NCBI GenBank assembly: GCA_001899585.1
Contig: MKWE01000017.1
Span: 110,815-174,814 of the forward strand
Length of the DNA: 64,000 bases
From: Rhodospirillales bacterium 70-18
GTDB taxonomy: Bacteria; Pseudomonadota; Alphaproteobacteria; Acetobacterales; Acetobacteraceae
Direction of reading: 5' to 3'
Shown here piece by piece: positions 15,269 through 24,364 of the stretch (positions are counted from its first letter, which is position 1; each line of letters begins with the position of its first letter). Under the pieces are notes generated by a model. It did no database searches, was not told where the DNA came from, and worked only from the letters and a program-made list of their open reading frames with translations. The position numbers were made by a program, and so were the translations under genes.

Positions 15269-16240
15269 TCAGGAGACCTTTTCCCGCAGCCATGATGACA
15301 GGCCGGCGTCGAGCACCATGCGAGAAAGCTTTTGTGGACCAAGAAGTATGACGCCCGCCGGACTGCTTTCCTCTGCGATGTCGCCGGTGTGCCAGACGAA
15401 GAACATCCGGTCATAGGCATCGGCCTCCGCCAGGCGGGCTACATAGTCGTTCAGGGCTGCGGATGTGGCCTGCGATTTGACTTGAACGAAAGCGCGCTCG
15501 GCCGTGCTGGGCAAGATGAGCTCCAGGTCCACGGTCTTCTGCGTGCGCCCGACCTGGCTCACCCGGCGCCAACCGCTGGTCGAGAAAACGAGATCGACGA
15601 GGAGCTCGAAGTCCTGCCAGGTGAGAAGGCGCATCAGCTCCACGATCGCCGTCATCAGCGCACGTTCGGCCTCTTCGGCTGCGGCGACCTCGGGGGAGAG
15701 CTGATCGCTGAGCTTTCGTAGGAGATAGTCTCCCGCCCGAACATCGCAGATTGTCCCCCGGAACATCTGCACCTTCAGCAGACGTCCCGATAGTCGGTCG
15801 GCCGAGAGCAGGGTGCCGTTGACGCTTGTGTTGCGCCATCCTTCTGCGGTTTGACGACGGTGACTGCGATCATCGAGCAATTCGACAGGGCCGGTAGGTC
15901 GGCACCAATACAGGAGTCCGCCGACGAATGTGATGAAGATCGAATGCTTGTCGGCCTCGTAATAGGCCCGGATCTGATTGACGTCGCGGGTTGCGGCGCC
16001 GGCATCACCGCGGATGGTTTTCATTGCCTCCCAGACACCTTGCCAGTCGCCGCGAGCACACAGGTCGTGCGGCGCCTCTCGATAGCCGAAGCGGAGAACC
16101 CCCTCGCGCAGACTTTCAGCTTCCCAATCGCCGCCTCGACCAAGTTTTATATAGTAGAGATGTGAAGCGGCGATGGGAGCAGGCTGATCTCCGATCATTG
16201 GGGAAGGCGAACGGACTAAGGTCATCTTGCTGCGGCGCAC
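15269..16240 (-). CDS. Mrr-like restriction endonuclease, third gene of the type III RM operon
   Basis: A 323-residue protein with two parts. Residues about 28-115 form an N-terminal domain (YYIKLGRGGDWE, then FITFVGGLLYWCRP) that I recall from other restriction-type proteins without a clear assigned function. Residues about 190-300 are the Mrr-type PD-(D/E)XK nuclease: TWQDFELLVDLVFSTSGW with Glu212, D238 in KTVDLEL, and the Mrr-specific Q-x-K signature FVQVKSQ (Q253, K255). Start GTG at 16240 is 4 bases after the res stop; an ATG at 16225 is an alternative. Since Res carries its own nuclease motif, this gene would add a second cleavage activity, perhaps against modified DNA. Confidence 0.82.
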   Translation of the reverse strand: MRRSKMTLVRSPSPMIGDQPAPIAASHLYYIKLGRGGDWEAESLREGVLRFGYREAPHDLCARGDWQGVWEAMKTIRGDAGAATRDVNQIRAYYEADKHSIFITFVGGLLYWCRPTGPVELLDDRSHRRQTAEGWRNTSVNGTLLSADRLSGRLLKVQMFRGTICDVRAGDYLLRKLSDQLSPEVAAAEEAERALMTAIVELMRLLTWQDFELLVDLVFSTSGWRRVSQVGRTQKTVDLELILPSTAERAFVQVKSQATSAALNDYVARLAEADAYDRMFFVWHTGDIAEESSPAGVILLGPQKLSRMVLDAGLSSWLREKVS

Positions 16241-16244
16241 CCTC

Positions 16245-18602
16245 TCATTTGGTTTCCAAGGCCTTTTTAACAGCTGATGCTACATCTGCATGGGTCGTAC
16301 AGCGGATCTGACCTGTTGTTGTCATTCGCCATACAGAAAAGCCGGAACTGCTTGTCTGCTTCATGGTCTCTGCCGACCAGGTCCCGTCAGTAATAAACCG
16401 GACCAAAATGCGCTGCTGACCCTTCTCGTCCCGGATCGCCAACAGCTTGCGGCCAGCTTCCGTTTGAAGGAGAAAGCCACCTTTAGGATCGATCGCTATG
16501 ATTTTCTTGTCCTTCCAGACAAGGAAATCAGGAAAGAAGCGCCGGCTCTCGCCTTTGTCTAAGAGAGGAATTGAGTATCCCCCATTCACTGGGTTGCGGA
16601 CCCAGGTGAGTCCCGTACCGTCGATCTCGTGGGCTACTGCAAGCTCGGGCGTGTTGAGATCGCTATAGCTCTCATGGACCGAGTTAGTGAATTTATGAGT
16701 GGCATCTGGACGAACATATACTGCGCCGACGGTGTAGGGATTTGAATCCTCGAACGCCAACTCCGCATGAGATAGATATGTATCAACGAGCCGTTCGGCA
16801 TCTTCGCGCAACTGTTGGGCAGCAACACTCGTAATCTCCACGCGTGCCTCAAATTTTGGGTCGGCCCAATCAATCGTCTTGACGGCCTCGGGATATCGAG
16901 ACTGCATGTGTCGTCGAACGAGCCAGCGCGCTATAACGCGGTTGGAGTGATCTTTGACATGCGTCTCGATTGACGGTTTGGAGCCGTCACCGATTTGTTG
17001 AATCGCGCGTGTTAGCTCGCCTGCACCCTGAACATTCACGGAATCTGTAGTGTAGTCGTGGATGGAGGAGATAGCTTTAGTAAGTGGATCGACGGATTCG
17101 TCAGCGTCGATGTGGATTTCTGGGATAGTTAGGTTTTGCTTTGGCTCAATACGCGACCGCCGCCGGTCACGCGCATCGCTGAAGCCTTCCAGCTTCACGT
17201 CGGGCATTTCTGAAGCGATCTTGCGGCGAACCACCTCAAGTATTTTCGGAAATTCCTGCTTACTGTCGATGCGAATGTAGAAATTCGCCGTATTCAACAA
17301 TGGGTCCGGGTAGTGACGGGCTCCAGGCTGACGCAAAACACGACCGATGACCTGTTCGACTTGAAGAGCCGATCCCATAGACTTATCGATATAGGCAAAA
17401 CAGCAGGCCGGATCGTCCCAACCCTCCTGAAGGCTTTGGTTGAAGATGATATGCCGGTAGGTTCCCTGCGAGAATACGGCGAAGTCGTCCTCTCCGCCTG
17501 AGAAGAGGGTGAACCCTTCCGGAGCAGGATAGTCCTTTTGATTCATTTTCAGATCGCAATAGAGCGCGATCTCGTCTGCAGGGATGCCTTTTTCTTCGGT
17601 CAGGTACCGCCAGATTAGGATAGGAGGCGCTTTGCGTTGGTTGAACGGCCGATGAGGGTTATCGGCAGTTCCATCATCCTGGCTGATATTCGTGCGGCAA
17701 ACGTAGATCGCCTTCGGAAGGAAGCCGGCTTCGAGCTCGTCCGCTTTGAGCGTGGCGAGCTGGAAGTCTTCGATCATGTCATTGAGAGTGGTTTCCATCT
17801 CGGTGTCGTAGCCGCCGAGGACGATTTGTCGTTTCACCAAGCCAGCGTCGACGGGCTCCTTTGATCTGATGGCGGTGATCAAGCAGCGCGACGGACTATC
17901 TTCGGGATCAGAGATTGCCTCCGCGTTCCAACCTACTTGCTTAAGCCGATCGATAATCTGTCCTAGCTTGCCCGGCGTGCGCATCGTCGCAGACGCTGCC
18001 AGGATAATGTCCGGTTCAAGTTCGAGGAGCAGATCCGTCTGCTGATCGGATAAATTGTGTGCTTCATCATAGACGATGATCAGCGGGCGCCGCTCCGCTG
18101 CGCTAGGCGCTTTCCTCTCAGCGAGGATTTCCCAAAGCGCTCCGTCGTTCTCGTCCTCGTCCTTCTGGTGGACTTTGAGTTTGCCGTCGCCTTTCGATTT
18201 CTGATTGAAGCTACCTACCGTAGCCAGCAGGATGCACGCCTGCGTGTCGTCTTGGATTTGATCCACCTTGGCTTCACTTAGGTAGCCGGTGGTAAGCTGG
18301 GGGATCAGATGCTCGTATTTCCCACCCGCCTCAAAGTTCGCGAACGTCTGATCGACAACGGCTTTGGATTTGGAAATCCACAGCACGATCGGTTCGAGCT
18401 GCATGCCCGCGCGCAGCAACGAAACTGTATCGGCGAGGATGGCCGTCTTACCGGATCCGGTCAGCGACGCGAGCGCTTGATAGAATGGCGTCGGCCACCC
18501 CATGTACTCGATAGGCCGCTTCTTGTCGGAGACCAGGAGCCCATAGCGGGCCACAATTTGCTGGGAGGCTTTTGTTTGAAAGGGAAGTAGCTCGATGCTC
18601 AC
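16245..18602 (-). CDS. res: Type III restriction-modification system, Res helicase-nuclease subunit
   Basis: A 785-residue DEAD/DEAH protein. Walker A SLTGSGKTAIL lies at residues 47-54, motif II YDEAHNLSD at 178-186, and motif VI VEQVIGRVLRQPGARHYP near 410-430. Near residue 700 the block FFPDFLVWKDKKIIAIDPKGG gives P-D...D-x-K, the PD-(D/E)XK nuclease of type III Res subunits. Length is a little short of typical (850-1000). The start is GTG at 18602, overlapping the mod stop as GTGA. Base composition is visibly less GC-rich than neighbouring genes, suggesting separate acquisition. It should translocate on and cut DNA lacking the Mod methylation. Confidence 0.9.
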   Translation of the reverse strand: MSIELLPFQTKASQQIVARYGLLVSDKKRPIEYMGWPTPFYQALASLTGSGKTAILADTVSLLRAGMQLEPIVLWISKSKAVVDQTFANFEAGGKYEHLIPQLTTGYLSEAKVDQIQDDTQACILLATVGSFNQKSKGDGKLKVHQKDEDENDGALWEILAERKAPSAAERRPLIIVYDEAHNLSDQQTDLLLELEPDIILAASATMRTPGKLGQIIDRLKQVGWNAEAISDPEDSPSRCLITAIRSKEPVDAGLVKRQIVLGGYDTEMETTLNDMIEDFQLATLKADELEAGFLPKAIYVCRTNISQDDGTADNPHRPFNQRKAPPILIWRYLTEEKGIPADEIALYCDLKMNQKDYPAPEGFTLFSGGEDDFAVFSQGTYRHIIFNQSLQEGWDDPACCFAYIDKSMGSALQVEQVIGRVLRQPGARHYPDPLLNTANFYIRIDSKQEFPKILEVVRRKIASEMPDVKLEGFSDARDRRRSRIEPKQNLTIPEIHIDADESVDPLTKAISSIHDYTTDSVNVQGAGELTRAIQQIGDGSKPSIETHVKDHSNRVIARWLVRRHMQSRYPEAVKTIDWADPKFEARVEITSVAAQQLREDAERLVDTYLSHAELAFEDSNPYTVGAVYVRPDATHKFTNSVHESYSDLNTPELAVAHEIDGTGLTWVRNPVNGGYSIPLLDKGESRRFFPDFLVWKDKKIIAIDPKGGFLLQTEAGRKLLAIRDEKGQQRILVRFITDGTWSAETMKQTSSSGFSVWRMTTTGQIRCTTHADVASAVKKALETK

Positions 18603-20581
18603 GCGGCGGTCTCCTCGCCGGCATCTGACGTCGATCCGACTCCATAGGGGTGTAGCGCTTCGTTAAACCCCAGCGCATCGAGGATGCGATTCGGAATCTG
18701 GTAAAATTCGACGTTGGGGCCGCTGTACGTCGATATCCGCGCATAGACGTGAAACGGTTGTGCCAGCCCCTCAGCCTTCGCTTCCGCGGCGATGGCTCGG
18801 AACGACGCGCGATTGAGCACCGAAGCCTGATCCGGACCGTTCCAAATTAGAAAGAAACCTTCGCCCCGTGCGCTTTTGGCAAACAGATACGAGTGCGTTC
18901 CTGCGGGCAAGCGTCTCAGATGTGCAGCGGCCCTATCCTTCTGATCCCAGTAGGAGGTAAGCAGCAGGTCCACCATTTCTTCTCGCTCAAGCGCCAAAAC
19001 CGCCGCAGCGTCGACCTGCGACATTAGTTTCGAGAACCGGAAGCCGCTCGAAAGCGGCGCTGCAGAAATCGCGGAGACACCCTTCTTGTTGACACGCTCT
19101 CCCGTTACGGCGCGCTTCAGACGTTCATAGGTGAGAGTTCGGGCGTAGGCATCGCCGCGCTCTGGCCGACCTTGCTCGATAAGTAAGAAGCGCCGATCAG
19201 CTCCCGATTCAGCATTCAGTTCCATGATCGCATGCGCGGTTGTGCCCGACCCTGCGAATGGATCGAGCACGATACCGGTGGGTGGGCACCAAATTTGAAT
19301 GATCTTTTTGATCAGCTTCATAGGTTTGACAGTTTCAAACCCGTGACCCGGACCGACGATCGAAGTAAGCTCGTTAATGCCAATCTGACTATGGCCGGAA
19401 TGCTCGTGATCCCAGGAGGTCGTGCCGATGTCTAACGGCTCCTCGTAGTCATCGTCAGACCAGTATGTCGTCGGAACAATCCCTTGTTTGACGTCCTTCA
19501 AATACTTCTTCATGCCGAACGTGCCCTGACCGTCGTCACGCCAATGCGCAGCAGGCCAGACGCCGGACCTTATCTTTTCAGCAGCTTTACGGGCGGCTTT
19601 CAGCGCTTTGTGCTCGGTCGAAAACGACTTTTCGGTCGGAATCGGAGCACCGGTAATGAGCAAAGCCTTCTGGCGACCATCGCCTATATCGCGCTCGACA
19701 TACTTCGATCCCCATGTCTCCAAGTATGCCTTCATTCGCCGCTTTTCCGAGCCCCAGTGGCGACCCGCGGTGGGATAGTGGAGCTGGCCAGTGAATGGCG
19801 ATTGAATGGCGTAGATCATGGACAGATGAGTCTCCTCACCACGCGCGGTTAAATCGCCCGGCTTCCATGGATGGGGATCTCCGTCACGCGAGAGGTAGCG
19901 TTTGTCCATCTCCTCAGTGCGCGGGAGGAGTGCAGTCTTCGCTCGTTCTGCGTTCTTTGCGTAAACGAGAACATATTCCGTTGCTGTAGAGAGTTGGCGC
20001 TGATCGTTGCGCGGCGCATATGACTTTTGCCAATTGATTATTCCGATACGATTGGCCTCTCCGAACATCTCGTCGAGCAGCATGCCCAACCGGAAGAGCT
20101 CTCGATGATCGATACAGATTGCCAAGACCCCGCCAGGTCGAAGCATCTCTTTCATCATCCAAAGGCGTGGTGTCATGAACCGGAGCCACTTGGAATGCCT
20201 TGACCCGTCATCAGCCGGAACCAATTTTCCTAGGTCAGGATCGTTCGGATCCTCGTCCCAGCGATCGTTGTACCGAAAGTCCAAGCCGGTATTGTAAGGA
20301 GGATCGGTCAGGACAAGGTCAACTTGGCCGCGGTACTTATACAGACTGACCAGCGCTTGAAGATTCTCGCCTTCGAGAAGAATATTTTCTGACTGCTGTA
20401 TTTCGGAGCCAACGCAAAGCTTCTTTTCGATCCGCTGGGACCGAGGCTTCAATTGTCGAATAATCTGCCATGGAGGGGTCTGACCCGGGTATGTCAGCCG
20501 GATGCCGCCAATGTCCACGCCGTCGCGCTCAAGCAGCACTCGGATGAGGTCTTCGCGGCTCAGTTTGTTGTATTCAGTCAT
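18599..20581 (-). CDS. mod: Type III restriction-modification system, Mod DNA methyltransferase
   Basis: A 660-residue N6-adenine DNA methyltransferase with beta-class motif order: DPPYNTG (motif IV, residues 93-99) in the N-terminal half and VLDPFAGSGTTAHA (motif I, SAM binding) later. The central variable region between them, with DPHPWKPGDL and YPTAGRHW, is the probable target recognition domain. The C-terminal 150 residues look like the Res-interaction part. The ATG at 20581 has GAGGG about 5 bases upstream; a GC-poorer 156-base gap upstream should hold the promoter. First gene of a coupled mod-res-mrr-like operon. Confidence 0.92.
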   Translation of the reverse strand: MTEYNKLSREDLIRVLLERDGVDIGGIRLTYPGQTPPWQIIRQLKPRSQRIEKKLCVGSEIQQSENILLEGENLQALVSLYKYRGQVDLVLTDPPYNTGLDFRYNDRWDEDPNDPDLGKLVPADDGSRHSKWLRFMTPRLWMMKEMLRPGGVLAICIDHRELFRLGMLLDEMFGEANRIGIINWQKSYAPRNDQRQLSTATEYVLVYAKNAERAKTALLPRTEEMDKRYLSRDGDPHPWKPGDLTARGEETHLSMIYAIQSPFTGQLHYPTAGRHWGSEKRRMKAYLETWGSKYVERDIGDGRQKALLITGAPIPTEKSFSTEHKALKAARKAAEKIRSGVWPAAHWRDDGQGTFGMKKYLKDVKQGIVPTTYWSDDDYEEPLDIGTTSWDHEHSGHSQIGINELTSIVGPGHGFETVKPMKLIKKIIQIWCPPTGIVLDPFAGSGTTAHAIMELNAESGADRRFLLIEQGRPERGDAYARTLTYERLKRAVTGERVNKKGVSAISAAPLSSGFRFSKLMSQVDAAAVLALEREEMVDLLLTSYWDQKDRAAAHLRRLPAGTHSYLFAKSARGEGFFLIWNGPDQASVLNRASFRAIAAEAKAEGLAQPFHVYARISTYSGPNVEFYQIPNRILDALGFNEALHPYGVGSTSDAGEETAA

Positions 20582-20737
20582 TTTTTCCCTCAACAAGGCC
20601 GGACCGCGCCTGCTCTTGAATTATTGTGAACCTCATGTCGCGTCTGCCGATCGGCTCGTCGCACCTGGATAAATCGCGACCGCCCGCAATAGAACATAAC
20701 ATGAACAAAGATTGTTGGCTATTCTCCCGCGCACAGA

Positions 20738-21721
20738 TCAGGCTCCATCCTCGGCCTGGCCAGGCGTCCTCTGCGCGACGGACTCGAAGCCGAACACCGC
20801 GGGCACCTTCTCGCCCTTGACGGGTTCGCGGCCGGTCAGGGTCTCGACCTTGACGCTCGGATGGCCGTGCCGGGCCGGGTCTGGCGCCCCGGGAGTGGGG
20901 AAGGGGGTGAGTGTCAGCGGTACGCCGTCAATACACTTGTCCTGGGACAGCGAGGGCAGGAAGACCTGCAGCACCTCGTTGCCGTAAGCGAAGGTGAAGA
21001 AGGCATAGGGGACGGTATCGACGCCGGCTCGTCGGCGCATGAGCATGATTACGATGAGATCGTTGCGCATCGGCCCGGGGATGAAGGTTCGGATAACTGG
21101 GAATTCGGCGACGAAGTTGCGCGTGTGATCGGTGTCGCGAATCCAGTCGAAGGTTTCGCGAAAATGCTGCGTCTCGACCTCCGGGATCAGGGTGAGACCG
21201 ATTTTGACGAGGCCCTTCAACGCCGCCACCGGGACATACGTGTCGCGGTGCAACTCAAAGCGAACCTGCTTCGCCTCTTCGTTGATCTCGAAGAAGGGGT
21301 CGTCCTCATATTCCTTCAACTGGAAGCCGCCGTCGGCGTGCTCCAACCGCCAGCCCTGGCCGGGACCGGGCTTCTTGATCGTCGGCACGCCGTTCCGCCC
21401 TTTAATGCGGGATAGAGTGCGCATCGGCTTGGACCAATTGCCTAGGTGGTTCTCGATGCCTTCGCCAAACAGGTGATTGCAGGCGTCACATTCGTAGTTG
21501 CTGAACAGGCCCGTGTTGCCGAACGCAGCCGGCAGTGCGTGAGCCTCGTCCCTGAAAGTGACTTCCGGTTCGTTCTTGCCGCAGAAACGGCAATGCCTTG
21601 GCCGCTCGGCGCTGCCGAGCATGAGTTTCATGCCGGGTTGAAGGAAGATCGGGTCAGCGCCGGCATAGTGCTTATCGTAAAAGTCGGCGGCGGCGACGGT
21701 TGCAGCGGGAAGGTCGGTCAT
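20738..21721 (-). CDS. HNH endonuclease-like protein
   Basis: A 327-residue protein. The N-terminal domain shows CRFCGKNEPEVTF (first zinc pair), DEAHALPAAFGN (catalytic-type His and Asn context) and YECDACNHLFG (second zinc pair), an HNH core with structural Cys pairs as in HNH nucleases of defence loci. The remaining 200 residues (FELHRDTYVPVAALKGLVKIG, MRNDLIVIMLMRR) are an unknown domain. It lies 13 bases after the gene at 21735-22289 and likely forms one operon with it, divergent from the nuclease-TIR pair. A nuclease effector is a fair inference; the target is unknown. Confidence 0.8.
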   Translation of the reverse strand: MTDLPAATVAAADFYDKHYAGADPIFLQPGMKLMLGSAERPRHCRFCGKNEPEVTFRDEAHALPAAFGNTGLFSNYECDACNHLFGEGIENHLGNWSKPMRTLSRIKGRNGVPTIKKPGPGQGWRLEHADGGFQLKEYEDDPFFEINEEAKQVRFELHRDTYVPVAALKGLVKIGLTLIPEVETQHFRETFDWIRDTDHTRNFVAEFPVIRTFIPGPMRNDLIVIMLMRRRAGVDTVPYAFFTFAYGNEVLQVFLPSLSQDKCIDGVPLTLTPFPTPGAPDPARHGHPSVKVETLTGREPVKGEKVPAVFGFESVAQRTPGQAEDGA

Positions 21722-21734
21722 TGGTCAGTTCCCA

Positions 21735-22289
21735 TCAGGCGCGGCGCAGCATGCGTTCGACGCGCACGCGCCGGAAACCCTGCGTGTGGACCTGCTGCCG
21801 GAGCTGCTTGATGTCGCCGACGCCAAATGCCACCGCGGCCTTCAGCGGGCTCGCGAAGGTGGCGTAATAGCTCCACCGCGCGTCCCCCGGCAGCTGCGGA
21901 TTCTGCCGCCTGTCGGTAATAACGACGTCCCGGGGATCGGTGGTGTTCCTGAAGGCGTGAAAGGTGATCCAGTCGGGTCGACGATAGCGTGCCGCTTTGC
22001 TGAAGGGGACGGACTGGACCTTTACGTCGCTTTGGTCGAGCACCCAGTCGCGCTGCTCAAGGATTTGCCGGACCATGTGGCCGACCATTTGCTTCACGCG
22101 ATCGACAAGGACGTCCTCTCGAAACTCAGCAAGAAGCTGTTCCTCCAGGCCCTCGACGGCGGGCTTTCCCAGTTCCGACGCTGTTTCGAGCCGAGCAACG
22201 TTTTCGGGCTGTGCGAGGAACGCCCAAATCCGCTGACCGAGATCGGTCGCGTAGAGCGAAGCGAACTTTTCGGGGCTATAGGTCAACAT
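21735..22289 (-). CDS. Hypothetical protein in defence cluster
   Basis: A 184-residue protein starting MLTYSPEKFASLYATDLG. N-terminal half is helical and charged (EEQLLAEFREDVLVDRVKQM); C-terminal half is strand-rich (VVITDRRQNPQLPGD, YYATFASPLKAAVAFGVGD) and ends in a basic tail RVRVERMLRRA. No family recognised. The ATG at 22289 has GGAG 8 bases upstream and lies close behind a good sigma-70-like promoter (22311-22338). Its 13-base spacing from the HNH gene suggests it supplies regulation, immunity or sensing for that protein. Confidence 0.7.
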   Translation of the reverse strand: MLTYSPEKFASLYATDLGQRIWAFLAQPENVARLETASELGKPAVEGLEEQLLAEFREDVLVDRVKQMVGHMVRQILEQRDWVLDQSDVKVQSVPFSKAARYRRPDWITFHAFRNTTDPRDVVITDRRQNPQLPGDARWSYYATFASPLKAAVAFGVGDIKQLRQQVHTQGFRRVRVERMLRRA

Positions 22290-22310
22290 GATCGGCTCCT
22301 TTACCGGGCA

Positions 22311-22338
22311 AATATGACCGGTTATAAGTGCCTGTCAA
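22311..22338 (-). promoter_or_regulatory. Sigma-70-like promoter for the HNH operon, within a divergent regulatory region
   Basis: Minus strand reads TTGACA (22338-22333), 16 bases, then CATATT (22316-22311). On the plus strand an overlapping TATAAG (22323-22328) with TTACCG 16 bases upstream could drive the nuclease-TIR pair. The two predicted promoters interlock in 95 bases, so the operons may be co-regulated or mutually exclusive. Confidence 0.5.
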
Positions 22339-22384
22339 TGGCGCGTCGTAACGTGCGCTCGTTCGCCGCCATGGGGAGGCTAGA

Positions 22385-23020
22385 TTGGACTTCGAGGATC
22401 TCGTCACGGTGCTGGAGCCGCCACCGAACCGCGTGGGCAAGGCCACGGAGGGCCATGAGCATCACTTGTACGAAGGCGCGGTCATGGTCGCCTATGCGAT
22501 GCACTTGCTTCGCGCGGAGGGGGCCCGGGACGTTCGTATCCATCCCGATGGCGAGCACGGAAAGCAGTTCGACTTTTCAGGCTGGCTGGAACTGCGGGAT
22601 TTCATCAAGGCGTCGAGCCTCGGCACGACGGCCTATGGCGGTGTTTATCGCAACACCCTGGGGCAGACGGTCACGGTCCATCCGAAGTCCGGCCTTGGCG
22701 ATGTTGTGGCGCAGGTAGGCGACCTGATCCTGTCGGCTGAGTGCAAGGGCGGCATCATCAATACGCGCCACTCGGGCCAAGTCTCCCGACTCTACAAGGG
22801 ACTGTGCGAGACCGTGGGAATGCTGATGGCGACGCCGTCGCCGGGCCGGCAGGTGGCGGTCGTGCCGCTGACGGATGGCACCCGTCGGCTGGCCGAGCGG
22901 CTCGCGCCGCGCTGTGCTTTGGCCGGGATTGAGATCGCCCTCGTGGGCAGCCGCGGGCAGGTCCTGGACATCAATCCCGGCGGCGACGACGAGCCCGCTG
23001 CCGGAAGGAGCGACGGATGA
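22385..23020 (+). CDS. Predicted PD-(D/E)XK nuclease-fold protein, partner of the TIR gene
   Basis: A 211-residue protein from a TTG start with GGGGAGG 5 bases upstream. The core block SGLGDVVAQVGDLILSAECK contains Asp106, then Glu119-Cys-Lys121, fitting the D...E-x-K pattern of restriction-endonuclease-fold proteins; the following helix (LYKGLCETVGMLMA) and the strand VAVVPLTDG also suit that fold. This is a motif-level assignment. The stop overlaps the start of the TIR gene (ATGA), so the two products are made together. The pair could be a sensor/effector defence module with either the nuclease or the TIR as the killing activity. Confidence 0.75.
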   Translation: MDFEDLVTVLEPPPNRVGKATEGHEHHLYEGAVMVAYAMHLLRAEGARDVRIHPDGEHGKQFDFSGWLELRDFIKASSLGTTAYGGVYRNTLGQTVTVHPKSGLGDVVAQVGDLILSAECKGGIINTRHSGQVSRLYKGLCETVGMLMATPSPGRQVAVVPLTDGTRRLAERLAPRCALAGIEIALVGSRGQVLDINPGGDDEPAAGRSDG

Positions 23021-24129
23021 GAAGGCTACTTACGGTCGGGCTTACCTATACGGGCGATGCAATCGATGGTGTCGAGATTGACAATCTCGGCCTGTGTCGG
23101 CCCGAAGTGGAGCGCGAGCGGGCCGCGTTCCCGCTTTATGAATACGACACGATCATCATCAACCCGGAGAGCTATTCCCATTTCCTGTTCGGCCAGGGCG
23201 GGGAGTTTTCGAACGAGCTGTATGAACTGGGAAAGCTGAAGGGGCAAAACGACCGATACGACCTCGATTCCGCTTTCGATGCGGAGGATCGGCGGAAGGA
23301 AATGGAGGCGGCAATTGCGGACGGCGCGACCGTGGTCTGGTGCCTGTCCGAACCAAAGCGCGTGAATTTTTTCGGCTACCGCGAGACGCACTTGGGGTTT
23401 GCAGCGCCGAAAGTCGCGAGCTTCGTCAAGCGCTCGGAGCTGCTTGTGAAGAAGGGGCGCAGAATGGGCCTGGTCGATCCGGACAGCCCGTTCGCACGCT
23501 ATTTCGATGTGCTGTCACAGACCGGCGGCTGGACGCTCTGCTTGTCGGATCCCGGCGAAGGCTATGCCTCCATCGCCGCGACGCCGGAAGGCTACAGCCT
23601 GGGCGGCCAAGTGACGCTCGGGACGACGACCGGCTGGCTGCTGACACCGCCGACATCGCAGGAAGCGCAAAACCAGCTCGTCCGTGACAGCCTAGCGCTG
23701 AAGAAGGCGGACCCCGGGCACGAGAAGTACCACGGCATATTCCTGAGCCACACCGGCGTCGACAAACCGTTCGTGCGGCAGTTGCGCAAGGATCTCCTCG
23801 CCCATGGCGTGCCGCGCGTCTGGCTGGACGAGGCGGAGATCGAGATCGGCGACTCGCTAATCGCTAAGATCGACGAGGGCATGAAGCTCAGTCGATATAT
23901 CGCTGTCGTGCTGTCGAAGAAGTCGATCGACGCCCCTTGGGTGAAGAAGGAGCTCGACGTGGCGATGAATCGGGAGATCTCCACCGGCGAAGTGGTCGTG
24001 CTGCCACTGCTCTACGAAGAATGCGAACTGCCGGGATTCCTGAAGGGCAAGCTCTACGCCGACTTCTCGAAGCCTGAAGACTATGAAACCGTGCTGGGTA
24101 AGCTCTTGCGGCGGCTTCGAATCGCCTGA
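23017..24129 (+). CDS. TIR-domain protein with an unrecognised N-terminal domain
   Basis: A 370-residue protein. The C-terminal TIR domain runs from about 236 to 366: GIFLSHTGVDKPFVRQLRKD, then VPRVWLDEAEIEIGDSL, YIAVVLSKKSIDAPWVKKEL with Glu312 in the position of the NADase catalytic Glu. The N-terminal 225 residues have strands such as YDTIIINPESYSHF and ATVVWCLSE that suggest a Rossmann or glutamine-amidotransferase-like fold; I do not recognise it. Bacterial TIR effectors commonly degrade NAD+ or make signalling nucleotides after phage sensing. ATGA overlap with the nuclease-like gene. About 235 bases follow with no gene before the PLP enzyme. Confidence 0.85.
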   Translation: MRRLLTVGLTYTGDAIDGVEIDNLGLCRPEVERERAAFPLYEYDTIIINPESYSHFLFGQGGEFSNELYELGKLKGQNDRYDLDSAFDAEDRRKEMEAAIADGATVVWCLSEPKRVNFFGYRETHLGFAAPKVASFVKRSELLVKKGRRMGLVDPDSPFARYFDVLSQTGGWTLCLSDPGEGYASIAATPEGYSLGGQVTLGTTTGWLLTPPTSQEAQNQLVRDSLALKKADPGHEKYHGIFLSHTGVDKPFVRQLRKDLLAHGVPRVWLDEAEIEIGDSLIAKIDEGMKLSRYIAVVLSKKSIDAPWVKKELDVAMNREISTGEVVVLPLLYEECELPGFLKGKLYADFSKPEDYETVLGKLLRRLRIA

Positions 24130-24364
24130 TGAGCGTCGCGGCGGGCGGCCCGGGCTCAACGATGCTCAGCGCGATGGCCGTGCTGTGGCGGCTCAGTCCG
24201 CCCGGGCCTGATAACATCCTCCCGCATCCGGCATTCGTACGCCTGCGCGACGCGTGCCGTGAAAGCTACCCGGGGGCGGAAAAACGGGGCCGGCCTTCGC
24301 TCTCTCGACGGCGTCAAAGGCGTTGGGTCTACAAACGACGAACAGTTATATAAGGAATATATTG

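Noticed and set aside
24129..24353. Small plus-strand frame after the TIR gene as a third component
   Set aside because: It begins at the TIR stop codon without a ribosome binding site and has Gly/Arg-rich random-looking content.
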